Assembly (NCBI GenBank): GCA_937973555.1
Contig: CALJKL010000084.1
Span: 1-13,827, forward strand
Length of the DNA stretch: 13,827 nt
Direction: 5' to 3'
Origin: an uncultured Flavobacteriales bacterium
GTDB lineage: Bacteria; Bacteroidota; Bacteroidia; Flavobacteriales; Weeksellaceae
Each line of letters opens with the position of its first letter. Positions within the stretch are counted from its first letter, which is position 1. Positions 7,176 through 12,730 of the stretch are shown one piece after another. The translations under genes and the position numbers were made by a program. The notes under the pieces were generated by a model. The model searched no databases and had not been told where the DNA came from. It was given only the letters and a program-made list of their open reading frames with translations.

Positions 7176-7382
7176 ATGAAAAAAATAATGTTTATGCTAT
7201 GCCTATCCGTATTCGCTTTAGGATTAGCCCACGAAAGCCCAAAAAAATCTTGTTGTGCAGACAAAAATAAAAAGGAATGTTCTATGAAAAACAAGAAAGA
7301 ATGTTCTACAAAGGACAAAAAAACCTGCAAAGAGAAAATGGGAGATAAGAAATCTTGCTGCACTTCTAAAAAAGCTGCTTAA
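7176..7382 (+). CDS. Small secreted Lys/Cys-rich protein with an octapeptide Cys repeat
   Basis: I do not recognise a named family. The 68-residue product begins with a Sec-type signal (MKKIMFMLCLSVFALGLA, likely cut after Ala18). The mature part of about 50 residues is almost wholly Lys, Cys, Ser, Asp, Glu and Asn. Cysteines lie at 26, 27, 35, 43, 51, 61 and 62 (plus Cys9 in the signal). From 27 to 51 they are exactly eight apart, each preceded by a KK-x pair: KKSCC, KKECS, KKECS, KKTCK, KKSCC. A vicinal CC pair brackets each end. There is no lipobox. The gene has its own promoter and a strong terminator and is divergent from the efflux operon. Metal binding outside the inner membrane or disulfide cross-linking are possible roles; both are inference. 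Short length and biased composition lower certainty, but start, signal, promoter and terminator all agree that it is a real gene. Confidence 0.8.
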   Translation: MKKIMFMLCLSVFALGLAHESPKKSCCADKNKKECSMKNKKECSTKDKKTCKEKMGDKKSCCTSKKAA

Positions 7383-7385
7383 AAT

Positions 7386-7415
7386 AAAACCTCGATTCAT
7401 TATCGAGGTTTTTTT
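7386..7415. terminator. Terminator between the Cys-repeat gene and holB
   Basis: The arms ACCTCGAT (7389-7396) and ATCGAGGT (7402-7409) with a 5-base loop, flanked by A-rich sequence on the left and a T-run at 7409-7415. It comes right after the small gene's stop; its T-run touches the holB stop codon, so it probably serves both convergent genes. Confidence 0.85.
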
Positions 7416-8532
7416 ATGGAGTTTTATGAATATATCGGGTCAATTTAATGCCCAAATCTGTCCAAACGATTTTGGCATTGGCATTTCTATAAAGATGTAA
7501 ATCTGCCGTTGAAATTTCCTCTAAAATATCTACAATATTAGCGCCGTGTACAAAATTGGCAAAAGCCTGCCAATTGAAACCATTTTGGGAAAGTTTTTTA
7601 TATACCAAATTCTCGGCATCATAATTCTGCAATAAGGCCAATCGAAACATTTCGGCACAAAAATCTAAAAAACTCTTCTGCTTTTCTCTGTTCCACCCCG
7701 AAATGTTGCGACCCCAAAAGACAATATTCTTCAAGACTTCTGGTTTCTTTTTTGCCATAAAGGCATTGCGCACCCACTCTATAAAGAGGGTTTCAAACTC
7801 TTCTCCCGCATTGTCTGTAGTGATAATTTTCTCAGCAGTATTGAAATTCCCTTGAGACTGATGAAAAATTTCCTGAAGCTTCTCTTCAGAAAGATTGTAT
7901 TTAGCCGTAATGGCTTTTCCCAAGCTTTCGTCGTCTATCCTAGGTACTTCTACCGTTTGACAACGAGAAAGAATGGTAGGCAGAATAGATTCTATTTTGT
8001 CCGCTAAAAGCAATATAATAGTCTTTTGAGGTGGTTCTTCTAGAAATTTCAAGAACTTATTGGCGGCAGACTGATTCATTTTATCGGCTCTCCATACAAT
8101 AAGTATCTTTGTACCTCCTTCAAAACTTTTAAGGGAAAACTTTTGGTTAAGGGCATCTACCTCGTCTGCAGAAATAAACAGCTGTTTATTTTGGGCATCC
8201 AAAATCTCATTCCAATCATTAATGGAAGCATAGGGATTTTGTAGTACCATTTCCCTGAATTCATCATACAATCTTTGGCTGAGAGAATTTGTTTTTTCGG
8301 TAAATACAGGAAAACTGAAATGTACGTCGAGGTGATTGAGATGTTCTACTTTTTGAGCGGCATGCTCATTTTCCCTTTTTAGGATTTCTTTGGCATATGC
8401 CAAAGCCAACGGTAGCACACCAAAGCCTTCTTCGCCAATAAAAAGCTGAGCATGACTAACCCGCTCCTTATCTATAGCATCTTTAAGGGTAGCAATCAGT
8501 TTTTCTTGCCCTACAATTTCTTCCCAATTCAT
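7414..8532 (-). CDS. holB: DNA polymerase III delta prime subunit (clamp-loader ATPase fold)
   Basis: Component of the replication clamp loader, which opens the sliding clamp and places it on primed DNA. With the ATG at 8532 the protein has 372 residues and starts MNWEEIVGQEKLIATLKDAI, the usual delta prime/DnaX-type opening. The P-loop region reads GEEGFGVLPLA (33-43), lacking the Walker A Lys-Thr/Ser, so nucleotide hydrolysis is unlikely; loss of the P-loop is known for delta prime. Further signatures are the DExx-like segment VWRADKMNQSAANKFLKFLE with LEEPP (164-168) and the sensor motif SRCQ (189-192), which supplies the arginine finger. The Cys cluster of a zinc module seen in many homologues is absent. 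An upstream TTG at 8556 is rejected because it lies before the predicted -7 box. The gene is monocistronic here. Confidence 0.88.
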   Translation of the reverse strand: MNWEEIVGQEKLIATLKDAIDKERVSHAQLFIGEEGFGVLPLALAYAKEILKRENEHAAQKVEHLNHLDVHFSFPVFTEKTNSLSQRLYDEFREMVLQNPYASINDWNEILDAQNKQLFISADEVDALNQKFSLKSFEGGTKILIVWRADKMNQSAANKFLKFLEEPPQKTIILLLADKIESILPTILSRCQTVEVPRIDDESLGKAITAKYNLSEEKLQEIFHQSQGNFNTAEKIITTDNAGEEFETLFIEWVRNAFMAKKKPEVLKNIVFWGRNISGWNREKQKSFLDFCAEMFRLALLQNYDAENLVYKKLSQNGFNWQAFANFVHGANIVDILEEISTADLHLYRNANAKIVWTDLGIKLTRYIHKTP

Positions 8533-8537
8533 AAGCC

Positions 8538-8545
8538 CAAAGATA
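8538..8545 (-). promoter_or_regulatory. Predicted -7 element of holB, very close to the ATG
   Basis: The minus strand reads TATCTTTG, a full match to TAnnTTTG, ending only five bases before the holB ATG (8532). The -33 position holds a T-rich run instead of TTTG. If real, the transcript would be nearly leaderless. Confidence 0.45.
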
Positions 8546-8638
8546 CAAAACTTCAAAAAAATCGAAAAAGAATTTAAAATTTCTACAAATTTTAAGCATT
8601 AAAAAGCCTTTTTTAACTCTTTTTAATAGTAAAATAAC

Positions 8639-8669
8639 TTTCAGGATTCATTAATAATTAAGATATTTG
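8639..8669 (+). promoter_or_regulatory. Predicted promoter of the outer-membrane protein-lptC-anmK operon
   Basis: TTTC (8639-8642), 19 bases, then GATATTTG (8662-8669). Each box has one mismatch to TTTG and TAnnTTTG but the spacing is exact. The -7 box ends 20 bases before the ATG at 8690. Confidence 0.5.
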
Positions 8670-8689
8670 CGTTTTAATAATTTTTGATA

Positions 8690-9964
8690 ATGATAAAAAG
8701 AATTTTTCTTTTAACTTTTATTGCAGTTGGATTAAGTTTACAAGCTCAAAGTATAGGTAATTCTCCTTACGCAAATTTCGGAATCGGTGAAGTAAAATAT
8801 GACAATTCTGTAGAAACCAGTGCAATGGGTGGGATCAACACCGCTTATATTTGGGATTTTAACAACAGTTTTAACTTTAAAAACCCTGCAGCCAATCAGA
8901 ATTTGGAATTAACATCTATTAAAGTTCAGGTAAATAATGAAAATCAGTTCTTTAAGTCTGATTTTAATAATTTGAATGTTACTAAACATTCTTCTTATTT
9001 ATCAAATCTCTCTATTGCGTTTCCGCTTTCCAAAAAATTAAAATTTGGCTTTGGATATCAGCCATATAGTTCTAAGAGATATGAAATACTAACCACTAAA
9101 ATATTAGCAGACAGCACGTTAAAAGCTAACCGTTTTGCAGGCGAAGGAACATTAAATACAATTCAAGCAGCATTTGGATATCAAATCAACAAAGATTTTG
9201 CTCTAGGGGTAAGAAGTAATTTTTATTTTGGAAAACTTTCTGATATAGAAGAAATAACCTATACGAGTGCTGATCTTATTAATGGTTTTGATACTTCTAC
9301 CAAAATAAAGAGCTTCAATTTCACTTTAGGATCTACTTACCAGAAAAGATTTAAAAACGAAAGAAAATTAACACTGGGGGCTACATATACTTTTGGTACT
9401 ACAGGAAATTTGGAGACTCAATACATCAATAGTACTTATTACTATTATGGAGAGTCTAAAGCTAATTATACTATCCTAGATCAATCTAGCAGTAAAGACA
9501 AAAACCTAATCCCGAAGGAATTTTCAATAGGTTTAGGCTATGGACATGAAACCAAATGGTTTGCTTCTGCTCAGTTAGATTATAAAAAAGGGACTACTAC
9601 TAATTTCTTAGGAAAACCATTTGTATATCAAGATTCTTATAGAATTTCTGCAGGAGGTTGGTATTTACCTAACTATAACGATTTCAGAAGCTATTTGAAC
9701 AGAGTTGTATACCGCTATGGTGTTTTCTATGAAAAGGGCAGCCTGAACATTAATAATAAAAACATTAATCAATATGGTGTAACAGCAGGTGTTACCTTGC
9801 CATTCGAAAAATCTAATGCTGTAAGAATGAGTGGAGTAGAATTAGGCATAGAACTGGGAAGAAAAGGAACTCTGAGCAACAATCTTATTTTACAAAACTT
9901 TTTTAATGTAAAAATAGGCATTAACTTTGCTGATAAATGGTTCCAAAAAACTGTTTACCAATAG
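8690..9964 (+). CDS. Putative beta-barrel outer-membrane protein
   Basis: Precursor of 424 residues with a clear signal peptide (MIKRIFLLTFIAVGLSLQAQ, probable cut after the Ala-Gln-Ala-like end). The mature part begins SIGNSPYANFGIGEVKY, an opening common in flavobacterial outer-membrane barrels, followed by repeated amphipathic strands ending in aromatic residues (for example KLKFGFGYQPYSSKRY, FGYQINKDFALGVRSNFYFG, LTLGATYTFG). The C-terminal strands alternate hydrophobic and polar residues up to IGINFADKW. It resembles FadL/OmpP1-type or T9SS-linked barrels in general layout, but I cannot name a substrate. The ATG at 8690 is chosen over a TTG six bases upstream. It ends two bases before lptC, so the two are probably co-transcribed, which hints at an envelope assembly or transport context. 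Confidence 0.82.
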   Translation: MIKRIFLLTFIAVGLSLQAQSIGNSPYANFGIGEVKYDNSVETSAMGGINTAYIWDFNNSFNFKNPAANQNLELTSIKVQVNNENQFFKSDFNNLNVTKHSSYLSNLSIAFPLSKKLKFGFGYQPYSSKRYEILTTKILADSTLKANRFAGEGTLNTIQAAFGYQINKDFALGVRSNFYFGKLSDIEEITYTSADLINGFDTSTKIKSFNFTLGSTYQKRFKNERKLTLGATYTFGTTGNLETQYINSTYYYYGESKANYTILDQSSSKDKNLIPKEFSIGLGYGHETKWFASAQLDYKKGTTTNFLGKPFVYQDSYRISAGGWYLPNYNDFRSYLNRVVYRYGVFYEKGSLNINNKNINQYGVTAGVTLPFEKSNAVRMSGVELGIELGRKGTLSNNLILQNFFNVKIGINFADKWFQKTVYQ

Positions 9965-9966
9965 AA

Positions 9967-10563
9967 ATGAAGCTAAATTTTACAAGAACAATATTAAAAA
10001 ATATAGTCGCCTTTATAGGGTTGGCTATATTTTTTGTTTTAACTTCTTGTGAAGAAGACCTTGCGAAATCCAAAAAAAATGTAAACAAAAATTTTGCTTC
10101 TAGAATTATCTACAATGCAGATATTACTAAAAGGGACAGTGGAAAGGTAAAAGTAAGATTTAAAGCACCTCTTCTAGAAGAATACGAATTTATTGACACT
10201 CCATATGTGGAAGTACGAAAAGGGCTTTACTTGGAATTCTATGATTCTAAAAAACCAAAAACTCCAGGTAAACTTTGGGCAAAATATGCTAAAATCATTG
10301 AGAAGAAACAATTCTACGAAGCCAAAGGCCACGTAAAAGTAATCAATAATGAAGGGCAAACTTTTGTAATGGAATCTATTTATTGGGATAAGAAAAACAA
10401 AAGAATGTACACCAAAGATACCGTTTTTATTACAGACAAAGACGGATCTATTTTTGTGGCAGCCAACGGCATGAACGCAAAAGATGATTTCACAGAATAT
10501 ATTTTCTACAACAATTCTGGCGACTTCAACGTAAAAAAAATGCCTACTAATCCCAAAAACTAG
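9967..10563 (+). CDS. lptC: LPS export protein LptC, lipoprotein form
   Basis: Periplasmic part of the Lpt bridge that carries lipopolysaccharide from the inner-membrane LptBFG complex towards LptA and the outer membrane. With the ATG at 9967 it has 198 residues and begins with a lipoprotein signal: basic and hydrophobic stretch, then lipobox LTSC (25-28). An upstream ATG at 9937 lies inside the preceding gene and would bury the signal, so it is rejected. The mature part shows the LptC/OstA-like beta-jellyroll pattern: NADITKRDSGKVKVRFKAP, KLWAKYAKIIEKKQFYEAKG, VMESIYWDKKNKRMYTKDTV, and a late GMNAKDDFTEYIFYN. Many proteobacterial LptC proteins use a membrane helix instead; a lipid anchor is what I expect in Bacteroidota. 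It is two bases after the barrel gene and one base before anmK. Confidence 0.85.
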   Translation: MKLNFTRTILKNIVAFIGLAIFFVLTSCEEDLAKSKKNVNKNFASRIIYNADITKRDSGKVKVRFKAPLLEEYEFIDTPYVEVRKGLYLEFYDSKKPKTPGKLWAKYAKIIEKKQFYEAKGHVKVINNEGQTFVMESIYWDKKNKRMYTKDTVFITDKDGSIFVAANGMNAKDDFTEYIFYNNSGDFNVKKMPTNPKN

Positions 10564-10564
10564 C

Positions 10565-11611
10565 ATGGAAGCTTATTTTGCCATTGGCTTAATGTCTGGA
10601 ACCAGTCTTGACGGCTTAGACATTTGCTATACAAATTTTCAAAAAAAAGAAAGTTGGCAATTTGAAATCATAATCGCAGAAACTATTCCATATTCCCAAG
10701 AGTGGAAAAATAAACTTCAAAATTCGGTTTACCTTTCCGCAGAAGACTTATTGGCTCTAGATAAGGAATATGGCTTCTTTGTTGGAGAAAAAGTTAAAGA
10801 ATTCATAGAAAAAAATAAGATTACAAAAATTGACTTAATAGCTTCTCATGGCCATACGGTTTTTCATCAGCCACAAAGAAAGTTCACCCTTCAGATTGGA
10901 GATGGCAAAGCCATAAAAATAGCAACCCAAAAACCTGTAATCTATGACTTCAGAAGCCAAGACGTTTTAATGGGAGGCAATGGCGCACCATTGGTCCCAA
11001 TTGGTGACGAATTGTTATTTTCTAAATATGATGCTTGTCTTAATCTGGGCGGATTTTCCAACATCTCACTCAAACAAGACGATAGAAGAATAGCATTTGA
11101 TATTTCTCCGGTAAATGTGGTGCTGAACTCTTATGCCGAAAAATTAGGCTATTCATATGATGAAAATGGCAATATAGCAAGAAAAGGAAACATTAATTTC
11201 CAAATATTAGAAAAACTAAATCAAGTTGATTTCTATCAAAAAAAACATCCAAAATCTTTAGGAATTGAATTTGTAAACGAAGAATTTTTTCTGCTTCTAA
11301 AAAATGAAACTCCGGAAAATATTCTTGCCACTTTTACGGAACACATAGCCATTCAAATTTCAAAAGTATTTAATGACAATAATCTTAAAAAAGTTTTGGT
11401 GACTGGCGGTGGGACGTTCAATACTTATTTAATTGAAAAATTAAAAATAAAATCCCCAGCTGAAATCATTATTCCTGAAACGAATATCATCAATTTCAAA
11501 GAGGCCTTGATTTTTGCCTTTATGGGGATGCTAAGAATAAGAAACGAGGTAAATGTTTTGTGCAGCGCAACAGGAAGCTCAGAAAACCATTCCAGTGGAA
11601 GTATAGCATAA
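10565..11611 (+). CDS. anmK: Anhydro-N-acetylmuramic acid kinase (AnmK)
   Basis: Cytoplasmic kinase that opens the 1,6-anhydro ring of anhydro-MurNAc and phosphorylates it to MurNAc-6-phosphate, a step of peptidoglycan recycling. The 348-residue protein starts with the ATP-binding signature GLMSGTSLDGLD (8-19). Further family motifs are ASHGHTVFHQP (93-103), LQIGDG (109-114), GGNGAPLVP (137-145), LNLGGFSNIS and the late GGGTFN. The usual segment DTGPxNxLxD reads FDISPVNVVLN (178-188). By alignment with the E. coli sequence as I recall it, Asp179 matches the catalytic Asp; the GP pair and final Asp are replaced, apparently a Bacteroidota form. The start is one base after the lptC stop, suggesting translational coupling. 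No murQ is beside it in the window. Confidence 0.92.
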   Translation: MEAYFAIGLMSGTSLDGLDICYTNFQKKESWQFEIIIAETIPYSQEWKNKLQNSVYLSAEDLLALDKEYGFFVGEKVKEFIEKNKITKIDLIASHGHTVFHQPQRKFTLQIGDGKAIKIATQKPVIYDFRSQDVLMGGNGAPLVPIGDELLFSKYDACLNLGGFSNISLKQDDRRIAFDISPVNVVLNSYAEKLGYSYDENGNIARKGNINFQILEKLNQVDFYQKKHPKSLGIEFVNEEFFLLLKNETPENILATFTEHIAIQISKVFNDNNLKKVLVTGGGTFNTYLIEKLKIKSPAEIIIPETNIINFKEALIFAFMGMLRIRNEVNVLCSATGSSENHSSGSIA

Positions 11612-11643
11612 AAAAGGTTTCAGAAAATTCTGAAACCTTTTTA
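11611..11643. terminator. Bidirectional terminator between anmK and the SRPBCC gene
   Basis: The arms GGTTTCAG (11616-11623) and CTGAAACC (11630-11637) enclose AAAATT and are flanked by A-run and T-run. It starts at the anmK stop codon and lies 21 bases past the stop of the convergent gene. Confidence 0.88.
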
Positions 11644-11664
11644 TTTATCTTCAATTTAAAACAA

Positions 11665-12054
11665 TTACAATTGTTCTATTTTATCTGTAAGGGTATTGAT
11701 AAAGCTTTGCAATGGTTTTTCTACCATCATTTTAATGAAAGGATTGAAGTCTCCTTCAAAAAACAACTGCACTTCAGTTTGACCTTCATTAAGAGGATTC
11801 ATTAAACCAACCAATGAAAAATCTAAAGAAGAACTTGCAGACTTCAGTACTACTTTTTGGTCTTCCACCAATTCTGCAATCTTTAGAGCCACCTCCGGCA
11901 TACCTTTCAAACCAAATTTGAAACCATCTTCCCTATGCTCAAAACTCGTTAAACTATCCGGCATAAGATCTTTATAATCTTCTGGTGTTTTCAGCAGATC
12001 AAAAAGTTGTTTTGAAGATTTATTAACGATTATTTTTCTTCCTTCTAATTTCAT
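11665..12054 (-). CDS. SRPBCC-fold (START/polyketide-cyclase-like) small protein
   Basis: Cytoplasmic protein of 129 residues with no signal peptide. It begins MKLEGRKIIVNKSSKQLFDLL, then EDYKDLMPDSLTSF, the usual opening of a hotdog-like SRPBCC cavity protein (beta strand, 'phase' helix that meets a ligand edge, then antiparallel strands). The middle has alternating strands (KVVLKSASSSLDFSLVGLM, TEVQLFFEGDFNPFI) and the end is the long amphipathic helix MMVEKPLQSFINTLTDKIEQL that closes the cavity. Such proteins bind hydrophobic ligands, but no ligand or partner can be inferred here. In related genomes I recall this family near a Nudix hydrolase and pyrE; here the Nudix gene is its divergent neighbour and no pyrE lies between them. 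Function stays open; the fold call is fairly secure. Confidence 0.78.
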   Translation of the reverse strand: MKLEGRKIIVNKSSKQLFDLLKTPEDYKDLMPDSLTSFEHREDGFKFGLKGMPEVALKIAELVEDQKVVLKSASSSLDFSLVGLMNPLNEGQTEVQLFFEGDFNPFIKMMVEKPLQSFINTLTDKIEQL

Positions 12055-12061
12055 TTTTTAA

Positions 12062-12069
12062 TATTTTTG
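12062..12069 (+). promoter_or_regulatory. Predicted -7 element of the Nudix gene
   Basis: TATTTTTG matches TAnnTTTG, 22 bases before the Nudix ATG. It lies seven bases from the start codon of the divergent SRPBCC gene. The -33 position holds TTCC, a weak match. Confidence 0.5.
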
Positions 12070-12088
12070 CAATAAATTAATTATCCTG

Positions 12089-12096
12089 CAAATGTA
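12089..12096 (-). promoter_or_regulatory. Predicted -7 element of the SRPBCC gene, overlapping the Nudix start codon
   Basis: The minus strand reads TACATTTG, a full match to TAnnTTTG, 34 bases upstream of the SRPBCC ATG. It covers the Nudix ATG (12092-12094). At the 19-bp spacing the upstream box is TTTT, one mismatch from TTTG. Confidence 0.55.
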
Positions 12097-12703
12097 TAAA
12101 GTTTTTATCAATGAAAAAAAATTAACCATCAGTAAATCTTTAACAAACGCTGAAAAAAATGTAAAGTTTGATGGTTCTACCAGCCTTGAAATTGCCTTAG
12201 ACTTAATAGAAAATACATCTTGTACTGAAATTAATATTTATGGAGAAGATTTAGGTGAAATTTGGGAAGATTTCACTTCAATGCTTACCGTAGTAGAGGC
12301 CGCAGGAGGAGTTGTCTTCAATAAAGAAAACAGAATACTTTTTATACACAGACTAGGAAAATGGGATCTACCAAAGGGCAAACTAGAACCTGAGGAACTC
12401 CTGAAAAATGCTGCTTTAAGAGAGGTGGAAGAAGAAACCGGTCTAAATGATTTAATCTTAGAAGATTTTATAAACACTACTTTTCATATATACAAAGAAA
12501 AAAGAAAAGACAAAGACATGAGAGTCTTAAAAGCAACTTATTGGTTTAGAATGAATTACACAGGAAATGAAACACCAAAACCTCAAATTGAAGAAGGGAT
12601 TTCTAAAGTAGATTGGAAAACCATTGAAGACATTCAAGAAACAGTATTTCCCAATACTTTCAAAAATATAAAACTCATTCTGAATGAAGTTTTTGAGTCA
12701 TAA
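12092..12703 (+). CDS. Nudix hydrolase
   Basis: Hydrolase of nucleoside diphosphates linked to another group (X), metal dependent, cytoplasmic. The 203-residue protein has an unusual N-terminal region (about 1-68) and then the Nudix fold from VVEAAGGVVF. The Nudix box GX5EX7REUXEEXGU is complete: it starts at Gly96 in PKGKLEPEE, and REVEEETGL (110-118) holds the catalytic glutamates that bind Mg2+. HRLGKWDLPKGKLE just before it is a typical lead-in. The later KVDWKTIEDI fits the closing strand of the fold. The substrate cannot be told; housekeeping of ADP-ribose, dinucleoside polyphosphates or oxidised nucleotides are all possible. The N-terminal extension has no motif I recognise. The gene stands alone, divergent from the SRPBCC gene, and ends in a hairpin shared with murF. 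Confidence 0.9.
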   Translation: MYKVFINEKKLTISKSLTNAEKNVKFDGSTSLEIALDLIENTSCTEINIYGEDLGEIWEDFTSMLTVVEAAGGVVFNKENRILFIHRLGKWDLPKGKLEPEELLKNAALREVEEETGLNDLILEDFINTTFHIYKEKRKDKDMRVLKATYWFRMNYTGNETPKPQIEEGISKVDWKTIEDIQETVFPNTFKNIKLILNEVFES

Positions 12704-12730
12704 AAAAGGTTGAAAAAATTTCAACCTTTT
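12702..12730. terminator. Bidirectional terminator between the Nudix gene and murF
   Basis: The arms GGTTGAAA (12708-12715) and TTTCAACC (12719-12726) with an AAA loop, flanked by six A on the left and TTTT on the right. It follows the Nudix stop at once and its right flank overlaps the murF stop codon. Confidence 0.85.

Noticed and set aside
7414..8532. Missing Walker A lysine in holB as a sign of a broken gene
   Set aside because: Delta prime subunits are known to lack a working P-loop; the rest of the protein, including the SRC motif, is intact.
10174..10566. 130-codon minus-strand open frame
   Set aside because: Antisense to lptC, whose frame is supported by a lipobox and family motifs; the translation is a Phe/Val-rich shadow.
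10565..11611. Altered AnmK segment (FDISPVNVVLN instead of DTGPxNxLxD) as evidence of a dead or new enzyme
   Set aside because: The likely catalytic Asp179 and all other family motifs are kept, and the change looks like the normal Bacteroidota form.
11560..11805. 81-codon plus-strand open frame spanning the anmK end and the hairpin
   Set aside because: It crosses the strong terminator and overlaps two well-supported genes; no family match by eye.
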